Below, one piece after another: positions 10,777 through 23,589 of a stretch of DNA of 64,000 bases. Origin of the DNA: Mesostigma viride (Eukaryota; Streptophyta; Mesostigmatophyceae; Mesostigmatales; Mesostigmataceae); contig RPFO01000256.1 of assembly GCA_009746045.1 (NCBI GenBank), positions 2,494,730-2,558,729 on the forward strand, read 5' to 3'. Within the stretch, counting starts at the first letter, position 1; every line of letters begins with the position of its first letter. Made by a program: the position numbers and the translations under genes. Under the pieces are notes generated by a model. That model did not search any database and had not been told where the DNA came from. It saw only the letters and a list, made by a program, of their open reading frames with translations.

Positions 10777-13100
10777 CTAGTTGCCATCCGTCTGATAAGT
10801 GCCACGAGAGGCCAGCAGAACCTCCAGGTATGCCTGGTAGTGGGCCACATCCTCGGCATTGTCATGCCTATCTACAGTGAGGAAAACATCGGCCCACACA
10901 CCATCAGGAAAAAGGCCCAGAAAGGCCCAGTAATACCTATGCTGCGTAAGAACGACCTGGCCACGGGCCCAGTCCAGGAAGCCACAGGCAAAGAGGCGAA
11001 GGAAAGGCTCTACCGCAATCAAACAGAGGGCCCGCAGGAGTAGGCGATGGTACCGGATCCGAGGGCGCAAACCCGTCGGGAAGAACAGATCTACCAGGGG
11101 CTCCACGTTAGACGGCCACATCCGGATGTGCCGAACCTCTCGGGAGCGCCACCGACGAGCACACTGTCGCGACCCGAATGTCTCTAGGTAGTCGCTGGCC
11201 CGAGGAGGAGGGTGGCCACGGGAGTCTAGACCCTGGCCCGGGATGGGCGCTGGACGACGGGCATCCCACTCCAGGATGGGCTGGAGAACCGTGCTGTACG
11301 TAGCACCCGGTGCCGCAGGAAACTCTACCGTAAGGGCATCCGAAGCCATAATGCCCAGAGGCGGAGGGTAAGCCCACTGGAACCCACCGTAGGTGTCCAA
11401 GTCGTTGTGACGCCTAGCCCAGCGATACAGAACGTGCCGAACCAGGATCTCACCCTGGAACACAGGATCAGCTAAAATAACCATGTCGAAAGGGGGCCGA
11501 TCAGTCTCAATGGGTAGGCCACGGTCCCGAGGCGCCCGACACACCTGGGAGAACCCGTAGGACATGGACGAGATGGCAAGCTCGGCGGAGGCGCGCGGCA
11601 GGTCACACTGTCGACAGGCGAGTGCGGACATACCATACCCAGGGACGGGCGTGTCGCGCGTCTCCGGCGTCGCATGCACCACAGAAGGGGCCCTTTCCCG
11701 ATCACCCTGGGACAACTCCCGGAGGGAATCAGCAGCGCGGGTGGCGCGAGGATCCTGACCGGTGGACCGAACAACCGCAGCCAAAGACCGCGAGGCCGAA
11801 GGGGCAGGGGCCGAAGCAGGGGTAGGAGCCGACACCGACGCAGGCGGCACCGGTACAACAGGAGGTCGCGCCGGACCCGAAGCCAGAGGGGGCCGTGACG
11901 GACCCGCCACCGCAACTGGCACGCCGGTCTCCGTTATCGGCGCACCCTCAGGCCACATATTGAAAATAGGGCCCGTAGGGACAGGCAGTCCGGCATAAGA
12001 TTGGTTGCCATCCAAGCTCCAGTCGGGCACCGGAATCCTCTGCGGGGGACCGCCCTCCCAAAGCCTGGGATGATCGCCCGTGTCGCTAAAGAAACCCCGC
12101 ACTGGCTGCGATGGCGCAGCGGGCGGCCCAGAGGCGGCGACGGCGGGCACAGCTGCTGGGGCGGAAGACTCGCGTCGCGGCGCAGAAACGTCGGTCGCAG
12201 GCGCAGAGGCAACCAGAGGCGTCGGAGCCGCAGCAACCGAGGAAACCGCAGCTACCGAAGGCTCGTGCGGAGCAGGCGAAACCATAGGTGCCGAAACAAC
12301 CGAAGGGGTAGGGGGCGCAGACACAACAGACACCCCACCTGGCGTGGCCGGGGCCTGCGCTTGGGCCGCCATGAAGGCCCCGAACGCCGTGGTCAGGGAC
12401 TGAATCTGGGCCTGCATCGCCGAAACAGTCGCCGAGAGATGATCAGGCTCGCGCTCCAAACCCAAAGGGGTAGGCTCCACTGACGCACGCCGGGTCGACC
12501 GTGGCGACGACGGGACAGGGGAGGGAGCCGACGCTGAGGCGGAGGACGCTGCACTGGAGGCTGAATACTCTGGAGTGTACTGTGCCTCGACGGGGGCGTC
12601 CGTAGGGGAAGGGTAACCAACTGCTACTCCCGCTGACTGGTCTGCGATTTCCATGAACTCTACTGCCCGTAGGAGGTCGCAGGGGTTTTCATCTACTTCT
12701 GCCTCACCCTCGCCCGGAAGCCAGGGGAACACATCCCGTAGGCAGGAGCGGCCCACAGGGGTAGAAAGGTAGGAGAACACCCGGGAGCACTGGAGGACCG
12801 CGGCTATCTGTCCCAAGGCTGGACAGCGGGAGCCACATCCTAACAGACAATGCCCGGCATCGTCGAACCCGTGCAAAACTAGCTGGTGCGGGTCATCAGG
12901 GGATGGGCCGTACCACGCAACCCCGAAGAGAGCAGCCCTGACTAGATTCGCATGCTGGGCCTGGAGGGCCGCTGCACGATGCCACCCGGATGACTGGACC
13001 GTGACACCCAGCGGCCCGGAAGGGCCTCGAAGTACAGCTCATGCAGGGTCCGGTGGGGGCGGGGACGGCAGCGGGCTCTCCGCCGGAGGGGTAGGCTCTG
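10777..13100 (-). CDS. Extra long ORF after integrase in the gypsy element, function unknown
   Basis: Lies between the chromodomain and the 3' LTR, in the same sense as pol. The main open stretch is 699 codons (10777-12876). It starts with a Cys-bearing segment (HCLLGCGSRCPALG), followed by an Ala/Pro/Ser/Val-rich linker of about 250 residues. A short coiled-coil-like helix sits in the middle (ATVSAMQAQIQSL). A folded-looking C-terminal region is rich in Trp, Arg and Tyr (MVILADPVFQGEILVRHVLY, then YYWAFLGLFPDGVWADVF). It is more GC-rich than gag and pol. I recognise no family. It is not clearly an envelope: no signal peptide or strong membrane anchor is seen. A captured host gene or a second gag-like protein are alternatives. 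Confidence 0.6.
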
Positions 13101-13810
13101 ACATGACGGCTGCGGAGGGGAGGGGACAACCAACCACCCGTCGACAGCAGACATAACATAAGAGAGGAAAAGGTCTACAACTAGAGCTTATGCAGGGTTT
13201 TATACTCCTGCAAAAGGCGACTACACCCATCTAGCTCACTCTCCGTATACCAGACTTTATCTACCTCACTACGAGCATACATCCATTTCACCTTATACTG
13301 GCGCTGGGTACCGCGGCCCTTTTTGATATCTCTATGGGCCACGATACCCTCTACCTCGTCCTCTACCTCGCCAGTATCAGGATTATGCTCTAAAGGGGCA
13401 GGGGCTAATTCTCTACCAGCGAACGTGCTTTGATGATAAAGCTTCAGCTGGCTTCTATGAAAGGTGCGCGAATGGGTCTGCCAAGAGGTAGGGATATCTA
13501 TCTCATACAAGAAATTACCTACTCTAGACAACACACGGAAGGGTCCTAAGAAGGCGGGCCTAAGTTTCACTTTAAGTTCAGCTTCGAACTTGTGGGCGAA
13601 TCGGCCAACACGGGGGCATTCTACTAGGACTAAATCTCCTATTTCTATCTCAGGTGCTCTTCTATCTAATGAGGCACGCAACCTAGCAAGGTACTTGGCC
13701 TGCGCCCTATGGTACCCTGCAATAGCGTTGTCGTGGGCATTCTTCATCTTATCTAATAACGCCTGCACACCTTCTACGGTATCCCGGGACACATCATCCT
13801 TGTCCCTTAA

Positions 13811-15513
13811 CCCCTAAATGGGCAGAAATACTGCCGATGCATCGGCTGTAACTTCACAATTTTGCAAACCAGATGCAATCCAACCCACCCATATCCAATG
13901 GCTCAGTGTCCTTGGGGGCCAAGCATGTCCATGAGTTGCCCTTCGGGTAAGTATATCACAACCTTACATATATGCAGGGTAGGCCATGTATAACTGCCGT
14001 CAAAGTCAGGGGGGTCAAGACGAGCGTTTTCATTTTTGGTAGAATGTGCATTTTGAGTTATGTTGTAAGAGCTAGGCACCTACCACTTCAGGGATGATAA
14101 ACAATTAGTTGCTGAACAGTTTGAGCCATTGGGGTCATCATTTGGGTGGGTATACCAGCAGTTACACCCAGTACAGCCCATAGGGGTACCGTTGGTAAAA
14201 AGCAACCAAGGGGGTAGGAGTGGGCATACTACCTACTAATACCTACTAATATGGCCCCCAACCATGCCACACAATACATTTCACTTCAACAATGATGGGG
14301 AAACATAACTGCATCATCACACTGCCCTTACATGGCACCTATGTGCAGGTGCCACCTTGTCCATGCACGTAGGTAACGTGGTACGGATACCCTACGCAAG
14401 GCATGCATTCTAGGAGGCAGCCACCAACAAACTAGTGATTTTAAGCCTATTTCAGCTTGCCCTAGCAAGGATAAACTAGGCCTAAGCTGCTATAGCTTGC
14501 CAGGTGATGGCCAGCACACCTGGTGGCACATGCTGACAATGGGAAGCTTCTACTCACCGGTTACATGCTTGATGATGCCACAGAGACCAGCCAACTGCCT
14601 CACACTCATGCAATATGTGTGTGGGAAATGTATAACAAACATATATGGAGGTATTCAAACCCATACAGCCTCTAAAACTTATCACCATCACCCTGTGGCA
14701 GGTCAACTGACTGAGGGAAGCATCTAAGAAGGGTGTTTTAGAAAGGGGCCAGGCCAGGGTCAAGAAAGAGCATGAATAATGCAAAAAGAATGTGCTACAC
14801 AAGCTAGAACGTATATATAAACGTCAAACATCGATAGGAAAACGATGATTAAGCTTTAACAGGCATGGATGGCGTTACCTTGGCCCAGGCGGTGGCCGCA
14901 AAATGGCGCATTTCGGCACACCAAAGTTGTGCAGCATGGTCGCTGGATTCGGCGATTTCTGGCCACCCTTGCACGTTTACGACTACTATGTATCATGAAA
15001 ATTACAAAGAAACCAATATATCCTTTAAAATACGCCGGAAAGGTATTGCTGTCAACGTTTCTATCGTCCGGCCTGATCGCAGTTTTTTCCAGCAAGAACG
15101 CTGCCGACACCTATCAAATGGCATTCCCGCGAACCAAAAATTGGCCTGTAGCATCTTTAGGACGTATAAAATCAATTTCCTGAGTTTGGTCAGAAAATTC
15201 GAACGAAAACGTAAATGCCATGCGTGGGCGCAAGCCGCCATGGCCAGGTCGTCGTTTTCCGGAATGCACGTTGTACGTGAAAAAGTACCCTGACCCCTTG
15301 TACTTTGACCGGCCAGAACACCTCTATAACTTTGTCAGAAGTATGCAAACCCTAGTACCATGCTGTGAGGAAAATTATAAACTTTCGATCTTCTCAGCTA
15401 AACGTTTCCTAATTCTCAATAGTTTTCGCGGCATTTGGTCCCCCGAGAAGGGGCCGACGTGTCGGCTGTAACTCAGTTTTAGGCGGAAAATCGGCAGCCA
15501 GACCATTTAGGGG
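13811..15513 (+). mobile_element. Non-autonomous TTAA/CCC DNA element, copy A
   Basis: The 1703-bp element has ends CCCCTAAATGG and CCATTTAGGGG and is flanked by TTAA on both sides, the target and end pattern of piggyBac. Just inside the left end is the palindrome GCCGATGCATCGGC; the right end carries GCCGACGTGTCGGC in mirrored position. Both are followed by TGTAACT reading inward to outward. It is inserted in the gypsy integrase region. No transposase is seen. Small ORFs are shared with copies B and C only because the copies are nearly identical. Confidence 0.85.
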
Positions 15514-16999
15514 TTAAAGGACTGGCTAAGAGAGAGGTAGGGGTAAGAGGTTGTCTACCAGTATCTAGGAAGAAGGGCGTATAACCATGCGCAGCCTGAG
15601 GGCAATTGTTAAGGGAAAACTCTACCAGACATAGATAATCCTCCCAATCACTCCCCGAGCCATTCACATAGTGCCGCAGAGCTTCTTCCACTACCCTATT
15701 CAAACGTTCTACTAAATGAGAAGAGGAGGAGTGGTAGGCAGTACCGAAGGTGACCTTGGTACCGATAGCAGCGAAGAACTGCTGCCAAAAATCAGAAGTA
15801 AATAACTTATCTTTGTCACTAATAAACTGCCTACTCAAACCATGATATCTATATACGTTATTAAGGTATAATAGGCGTGCGCAATCGCGTGCGGTGAGTT
15901 CTAAGGGACACGGCACGAGATGACACATACGAGTAAAACGATCTACGAAAACAAGGATCTGGGCGTTACCTCTATCATTCTTCCTAAAAGGTCCTACAAA
16001 ATCCATCATAATGGAGTCCCACGGCATGATGGGATCAGGTAAGGTCCTAGCTAGGCTCTGCTATCTGTCCTACATTGTTGGGTTTCATCTCCTGGCAAGA
16101 TTGACAGGTTCTAACATACTCATCTACATCCTTTAAAAGGGAAGGCCAGTAGTAAGAGCGGGCTACTAGGTCCCGTACCCGTTTACCACCCTGATGAGCA
16201 GCTAAGTCATGCAACTCAAAGAGCAAGGAGGAGCGACAGATAGGAGGGACATACAGGCGCCATTGAGGGGGAGAATCTGCTATCTGCACATATAAAAACC
16301 CACCTACAAATTTACAAGGGTGCTTGCCTAATTGTTGGGGATGGGCAGCAATGGCAGCTAATGCTTCCGGCTCAGTGGCCGTAAATCTACTAATAAGGCG
16401 TTCAAGATCAGAGGTAGGCATCGCTACAGAGGTATCCAGAACAGGTTTAAAGAGATCTCCTACCGCCTTGCCAAAGAGAAGGGGAGGTCCTAGAGGGACG
16501 ATGTTTTCATAAGACTTTCCTGACCTAGTCGCTATATGGCTAAGCGGTATAGAAATTTTATTTTTCCCCTCCCCCCCCACCGAGGCTACAGGAAGGGCCT
16601 CTCACGGGAGAGAGAGTCCTACGTGAGAAAGGAGATCAGGCATGCGAACAGCTGTATGAAAGAGGTAGGCATAGGATTCATCATCAGGTAGTTCACCATA
16701 AGGGGTTACACCCATAGTAGTAGGAACTAGAGTAGTATTGAGAACATCAAGGTCCTCGAAAAAGGAGTAATCTGCACGACGGGAGAGTGCATCTGGTACT
16801 ATGTTATCTACACCCTTAACATACTGAAGTTTAAAAGGGGAAAACTGTGCTAAAAACTCCATCCAGCGCGCTTGACGAGGGGTAAGGTTGGGTTGTGAGA
16901 GAAGATGGGTAAGGGGACGGTGATCCGTCTGGATAACTAATCTATAAGGATCGATCTCGCAGGGTTCATTCAGACAAACATCAAATTGAGCACCTTTAA

Positions 17000-19336
17000 C
17001 CCTTGGATGGTGTCTAACTCGTTCCTAAAAGTAGTTACCAGTTGCACTTTGCACTATAAAGTCCACAAACCAACCTAATCACAATTTTACCATCCATATT
17101 GGGACCAAAGCTCACACATATATTGAGTTACTTGGGGGTCATGTTGGTGGTCATGTTGCAATGTCCTATGGGTACATTTTAACCCCTAAATGGTCTGGCT
17201 GCCGATTTTCCGCCTAAAACTGAGTTACAGCCGACACGTCGGCCCCTTCTCGGGGGACCAAATGCCGCGAAAACTATTGAGAATTAGGAAACGTTTAGCT
17301 GAGAAGATCGAAAGTTTATAATTTTCCTCACAGCATGGTACTAGGGTTCGCATACTTCTGACAAAGTTATAGAGGTGTTCTGGCCGGTCAAAGTACAAGG
17401 GGTCAGGGTACTTTTTCACGTAGAACGTGCATTCCGGAAAACGACGACCTGGCCATGGCGGCTTGCGCCCACGCATGGCATTTACGTTTTCGTTCGAATT
17501 TTCTGACCAAACTCAGGAAATTGATTTTATACGTCCTAAAGATGATACAGGCCAATTTTTGGTTCGCGGGAATGCCATTTGATAGGTGTCGGCAGCGTTC
17601 TTGCTGGAAAAAACTGCGATCAGGCCGGACGATAGAAACGTTGACAGCAATAACTTTCCGGCGTATTTTAAAGGATATATCGGTTTCTTTGTACTTTTTA
17701 TGATGATTTGTAGTCGTAAACGTGCAAGGGTGGCCAGAAATCGTCGAATCTAGCGACCATGCTGCACAACTTTGGTGTGCCGAAATGCGCCATTTTGCGG
17801 CCACCGCCTGGGCCAAGGTAATGCCAGCCATGCCAGGTAAAGCTGAGTTATCGTTTTCCTATCGATGTTTGACGTTTATATATACGTTCTAGCTTGTGTA
17901 GCACATTCTTTTTGCATTATTCATGCTCTTTCTTGACCATGGCCTGGCCCCTTCCTAAAACACCATTCTTAGATGCTTCCCTCAGTCAGTTGACCTGCCA
18001 TAGTGTGATGGTGATAAGTTTTAGAGGCTGTATGGGTTTGAATACCTCCATATATGTTTGTTATACATTTCCCACACACATATTGCATGAGTGTGAGGCA
18101 GTTGGCTGGTCTCTGTGGCATCATCAAGCATGTACCCGGTGAGTAGAAGCTTCCCATTGTCAGCATGTGCCACCAGGTGTGCTGGCCATCACCTGGCAAG
18201 CTATAGCAGCTTAGGCCTAGTTTATCCTTGCTAGGGCAAGCTGAAATAGGCTTAAAATCACTAGTTTGTTGGTGGCTGCCTCCTAGAATGCATGCCTTGC
18301 GTAGGGTATCCGTACCACGTTACCTACGTGCATGGACAAGGTGGCACCTGCACATAGGTGCCATGTAAGGGCAGTGTGATGATGCAGTTATGTTTCCCCA
18401 TCATTGTGGAAGGGAAATGTATTGTGTGGCATGGTTGGGGGACATTTTTAGTAGGTATTAGTAGGTAGTATGCCCACCCCTACCCCTTTGGTTGCTTTTT
18501 ACCAACGGTACCCCTATGGGCTGTACTGGGTGTAACTGCTGGTATACCCACCCAAATGATGACCCCAATGGCTCAAACTGTTCAGCAACTAATTGTTTAT
18601 CATCCCTGAAGTGGTAGGTGCCTAGCTCTTACAACATAATTCAAAATGCACATTCTACCAAAAATGAAAACGCTCGTCTTGACCCCCCTGACTTTGACGG
18701 CAGTTATACATGGCCTACCCTGCATATATGTAAGGTTGTGATATACCAACCCGAAGGGCAACTCATGGACATGCTTGGCCCCCAAGGACAGCCATTGGAT
18801 ATGGGTGGGTTGGATGGCATCTGGTTTGCAAAATTGTGAAGTTACAGCCGATGCATCGGCAGTATTTCTGCCCATTTAGGGGTTAAGGACCCCCCCCAGG
18901 GGGATCCGCTGGGTGCGAGACATGATACACCTAAAATGCATTTTATGTGGTTTAAACAACTTTATTGGACCTGGCCTTGGAAAGGCAGTTAAATTGGTAG
19001 CCATGCATGGCTTCTGAACACTCACATCACTGGTTGTCCCAGGGACCCAGCTGTACTATCTAAAAATAACTGGAAGATGACAAGCTAAAAATGAGTGGCA
19101 GCTGTGCACCAGGGTACCCCCCTGTACTGTAACCGTTAATTAGTCCCTGCAAACTTGGTCTGAACATAGTGATGTCCGGTATCAGGGTGTACTACACATC
19201 TAGCTCTAGCAGCAGACCTAAAAATATCACGGAAATATCTACTGGCATTCGCGCCAGCTCGGTTCTAAAACTGGTCACTATTTGTAGTTACGAGTACAAC
19301 TGGTAACTAGAAATAGGTACCAGTACCATCCAAGGG
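17000..19336 (-). mobile_element. Non-autonomous TTAA/CCC element D, host of copy B
   Basis: The ends are CCCTTGGATGGT and ACCATCCAAGGG, flanked by TTAA (16996-16999 and 19337-19340). Its own sequence is about 640 bp (17000-17182 and 18883-19336), with AGTTACCAGTTG repeated near both ends. Copy B sits inside it. It interrupts the gypsy RNase H region. It shares the TTAA target and CCC/GGG tips with A/B/C but has a different sequence, so it is a separate family. The orientation given is arbitrary. Confidence 0.8.
17183..18882 (-). mobile_element. Non-autonomous TTAA/CCC DNA element, copy B (inverted)
   Basis: The 1700-bp inverted copy of the element at 13811-15513 has the same CCCCTAAATGG tips and TTAA flanks (17179-17182 and 18883-18886). 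It is nested in element D, which is nested in the gypsy element, so it is the youngest layer here. It differs from copy A at scattered single bases only. Confidence 0.87.
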
Positions 19337-21354
19337 TTAAGAAAGTGCTGCCACGCGTGGCAACAATACACCACAGCTAATAGTTCCTGCTGGTGTACGG
19401 GATAGTTACGCTCCGTAGGAAGCATTGTCCTACACCGGCCGGTGTAGAGATATACTCGATTGGCTGTAAGCCCTGACCCTGATCCTGGAGAAGGACGCCC
19501 CCTATAGCTACCTTGCTAGCATCTGTAGCTACAACAAAGGGTTTAGTAGTATCCGGTAGGATGAGTACGGGAGGGGAGAGGAGTAGGGATTTTAGACACT
19601 GAAAAGTCGACTGACATTCACTACTCCAAACAAAGGGGATATCCTTCTTTAATAGATGATTAATAGGGGCTGCTATAGTTGCGAAACGCGGGATAAAACG
19701 CCTATAGTAAGAAGCAATTCCTAGAAAACTACGTACACCTTTAACGTCGGTAGGGGTAGGCCATTCCTGAATTGACTTAGTTTTATCCGGGTCGGTAGCG
19801 ACCCCGGCATCTGACAGAACGTGCCCTAAAAATGGGACCCTCCTACCCGAACGAACTTTAGCACGGCGCGCCCATAAAGAATTTTCAGCCATTATTTCTA
19901 ATACTTTCTTTAAATCACGTAGGTGCGTTTCAAAATCAGGAGAATAAATAAGGATATCATCTAAGTAAGCTTGAGCACAAGAACGGTCATGCTCAGATAA
20001 AGAAACAGAGGAGAAGGAAGGATCCTTTAAATCAGAGGACACTTGAGGAAGGTGAGAATTTCCCATAACAGGTCTAAGCACTTCATTCATTAACATTTGG
20101 AAAGAGGCAGGAGAGTTACAGAGTCCCATAGCCGCTACTCTAAACTGGTAATGCCCAAAAGGGGTAGCAAAGGCGGTTTTGTGGCAATCCTCAGGAGCTA
20201 TGCGTAGTTGCCAAAAACCATCCGCACAATCTAGTACTGTGAAACAGGTAGAACCTTTAACCTTATTAAATATATCATCAATACGAGGTAGAGGGTATTT
20301 AGACTTCACAGTAATATCCTTCCTATAATCAGTAACTAGGCGAAACTTGCCATTTGGCTTAGGAACTAACAGGACACCAGCGAGTAGGGGGAGTTACTAG
20401 GCTCTATCAATCCTGCTTCTAATAGTGACACTAAAATCTGTTTTAGTTCCTTTAATTCGGTAGGGCCCATTCTATACATCGGAGAGTGCGTAGGAACTGC
20501 ACCGTCCTTGATAACTACACGGTGTAAAACAGAACGAGGAGGAGGATAAGAAGGGTCTTTTCTTCAAATACTTTTGAGGAATCTATCACAGCCATGTATC
20601 TTACTATTTCATTTTCAGTAAATCCCACTCCTATTGTATCCACTGTGTTTACATCTATATCCACACTATTATTAGTGATAGGTATCTCTTGTACTTCTAA
20701 CTGAAGGAACATACATAATAGGTATCCATATTCCTTTAGTTCAGATCGCAATTCGTCATTGGACATTAATACTTCAGGTATAGGTCTCACAGGAGGATCA
20801 ACAGGTGTAGGAGGAGTAATATCTACCAAGGATAAATTTTCTAATCTATAATGACGTTCCGGTACCCAGTAAGAGCTATCTGGAAACCAAATGACCATAG
20901 TATCATAATTAATAGTAATCTTATTATCCTGGTGCCAATCTAATCCTAGTAATACATCAGCTGTAGTGATAGGGCCTATAGTGGCCGTCAGGTTGACCGT
21001 ACGTCCTTGTATGACCAGGGGAAGGGACACCGTACCCGGGGAATGACTGGTGCGACCGTCAGCATAATGGACAGTGACCGTTTTTGTGTGAGGGATAGGG
21101 ACTAGTCCTAAACGCCTAACTAGGGCCTCGCTCACAAAGGAGCTAGCCGCACCGCTATCCACTAACACAGAGACATTCAAGAGTTCATCAGCATGCAAGA
21201 AGGGGTCTACAACAGTATGAGGACGGTTAAGCCACCATTCAAGAACATAAGAGGACGCACACGTAGTGGTAGGGATGATTCAGCTCCTACAGAGGTTATA
21301 AAAACAGGCAAGCAAAAATTATTATCTGGGGTACTATCTAAGGACCTGTCCAGG

Positions 21355-23101
21355 TTACCCCCGGCTGACAGGCCTACTGTTCCCCCTCCCCCCCAAATCC
21401 ATAGGAACTAACCCCGAAGAAGACCCTGGCGGAAAAGCCACTGCTGGAGGGTCACGAGGGATCGAAGAGGGTGCGGGAGCCTGATTATCATAGGGGAACC
21501 CTGGGGGTCCTGTCTGCACAGCATTCAGCCTACTAGGGGTAGCTGAGGGAATGCGTCCTGAAGTGGGACGAATAGGAGCACGCTGAGGGGTACGAGGAGG
21601 GCGAGCGTCGGGATGAGGGGGAGCACCCGAAAGGAACTTGGGGCACTCACGTTTAAGATGACCTACTTCCTTACAATGATAGCATGTGATATGAGAGACA
21701 TCCAGAGCTGAAAGGTCAGTAACACAAATATCTAATTCTTCTACATAGGAGTTCTCCTCCTCAGGGGTAAGACTAATATTATTAATACGGGAACGGGTAG
21801 GAAGAGAAGGCGTGGTGAAGAAATCTGCTACTCGTAAGAGATGCTGGCGCACATGCTTGAGGGGCAGGTCAGTAAAACGGTAGGCAGAGAACTGGCGCTT
21901 TACTTCACGCAATAAGGGTCTACTGAGGCCCTGAAGGAAGCGGGCACGTACTTCTGCGCCCGACAAATCCCTAATTTGTACCATCTGGGCATCAAACTCT
22001 TTCATATACTCTTTAAAGGATTTGGTACCCTGCTGCAAGGTGCCAAAGGCTAATCTATCCTGCCAATCTGCATCGGGAGGGACTAAATGGTTCTCTAAAC
22101 GCTTAAACAATTCTGCTACAGAGTTAGGGTAGGCGTGAGAGGCCAAAGACTCACACTGGATGAGGTTAGCAAGCTCAGGAGTAATGCAGGTAGTAAGATA
22201 GTGAGGGACTAGTACAGCATCAGAGAGGCGCCATCTATTATGGTTCTGCCAGACTCTGTGTTCTGGGTAAGCAACATAATAAAGTGAAAAACTGTTGAGG
22301 GGTAGACTTGACATCCAGCTTAGGAAGGTTGGCAAAGAGGGGAAGAGCAGGAGGCTTAGGGGGATTAGAAGAATCAGTTTTTCCCATAGGGCCACTATCT
22401 TCCACTGCTACATAAGCGGGATAGAAGGAAGGGATAGGAAAGGTTTTGGGAAGGGGTCTAGAAGGGGCTACCGTTTCAGGCTGGTGCCCATAGGAGAAGG
22501 GGACAGTATATTGCTCACGAAGAGAGGAGTAGGCAAAATGATCATAATTTCTATCCTCTAGGGGCATGGTGCTGAAATCACTGTTAACTTCTAAATCAGC
22601 CACACGGGTAGGGACCTGGGCAGCCTCATAGGCCGTCTCAGGGTAGGACCAGGAAGCAGGGGGGTAAAAGGGAACTGCACTAGGGCGCCCAGAAGGGCCG
22701 ACAGGGGCAGAGGGACGACCCGTGTTAAAGGCAGGCATGGAAGGCACAGGGTGGGAAGGAGGCCTAGAAGCATTGTTAGTTAGTGAGGACCTGCTGGAGG
22801 GTTGAGCCAAGGTTGCAGGAGGGGCAGGGGCCTGGTTCAAGGTAAAGGAAGGGTCATCACTAAATCTGACTTGCATACGTTGTTCATAGGTAGGTGGGGT
22901 AATTGAGGGACGACGGCGACCACCAGTAACAGGAGAAGGGGGTGAGGTACGCAGATTACCTTGAGGAGTGAGATGGTGCACCGTTTCCAGGGAGTCCCGT
23001 CGGTTACCACGAGTATTGTTATTGTTATTAGTATTATTATTATTAGTATTATTATTAGTATTGGTAGGTATAGGTGACATATCTCCACCCACTGGATCCA
23101 T
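21355..23101 (-). pseudogene. Gypsy gag region with CCHC zinc knuckle
   Basis: Begins with an Asn/Thr-rich stretch (repeated N and T near 23.05 kb) and a Pro/Ser-rich matrix-like segment. The central part matches retrotransposon capsid (LIQCESLASHAYPNSVAEL, RFLQGLSRPLLREVK). The end carries one zinc knuckle CYHCKEVGHLKREC near 21.67 kb, then a Pro-rich tail. It precedes protease directly. The region is broken at about one place. Confidence 0.85.
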
Positions 23102-23277
23102 CTTTAATTAAGTAAAGGAATAGGAATCTAGATGAAAGCAACAAAGGAAAAAGGAAAAACCTTGAAGGTCTGAAGCAAGAACAAAATTAAAATTAATCCT
23201 TTTTAACAACAGTAATGGATAGGGAACCAAACTCCAAAGTGAGAGGAGTATCTGAGGTAGATGAAGATGCAGCCCGT

Positions 23278-23589
23278 TTAGGGGGAGAAGAAGGAGGGGT
23301 AGCAAAGATTAGAGCTTCTACGGGAGGACGACCATGAGGAATAGGGCGTACGTGTGCACAGGCCTAAATCTGATTGGCTATGATCTATAAGGAACTGCTG
23401 AGCTTCTTCGAAGGACATAAATTTCTTATACCTAATTACGTTGTATATACGATTCTGAACGATCTTCCTAGCGTCGGACCAAGAAAGGAAAATGGAGGAC
23501 CATTGAGGCGTAATCACTACGTAATATTTAGCTAGACTATTATCGCTAGACGAATGGGAAGGAGCAGTATAAGATCGCCGCTGGCTCAT
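23278..23589 (-). CDS. Viroplasmin / RNase H1 hybrid-binding-like ORF upstream of gag
   Basis: A 103-codon ORF in the leader of the gypsy element, between the 5' LTR and gag and in the same sense. Residues about 20-66 fit the small hybrid-binding domain found at the N terminus of eukaryotic RNase H1 and in caulimovirus protein VI: KYYVV, then IFLSWSDARKIV, then YKKFMSFEEAQQFL. Family members bind RNA:DNA hybrids or double-stranded RNA. The rest is Ser-rich. A role in packaging or reverse transcription is an inference. It could be a separate protein or join gag by a spliced or read-through message; I cannot tell. Confidence 0.7.
   Translation of the reverse strand: MSQRRSYTAPSHSSSDNSLAKYYVVITPQWSSIFLSWSDARKIVQNRIYNVIRYKKFMSFEEAQQFLIDHSQSDLGLCTRTPYSSWSSSRRSSNLCYPSFFSP

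Larger units (their letters stand above)
13181..21198 (-). pseudogene. Gypsy pol region: protease, RT, RNase H, integrase, chromodomain
   Basis: Fossil polyprotein region, broken and split by nested elements. Landmarks on the minus strand: protease with VDSGAASSF near 21.15 kb; reverse transcriptase around 19.4-20.3 kb with YLDDILIYSP; RNase H near 16.6-19.4 kb (QTDHRPLTHL, PDALSRR); integrase zinc-binding segment near 16.2 kb (ELHDLAAHQG, CQSCQ) and catalytic core near 15.5-16.0 kb (DFVGPF, ERLNRVVEEAL); chromodomain near 13.2-13.4 kb (RQYKVKWMYARSE). Domain order RT-RH-INT plus the chromodomain places it among chromovirus-type Ty3/gypsy elements. Confidence 0.9.

Noticed and set aside
14865-15293. 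142-codon ORF shared by the three 1.7-kb TTAA elements
   Set aside because: It is shared only because the copies are nearly identical. Other frames are equally conserved and it matches no transposase.
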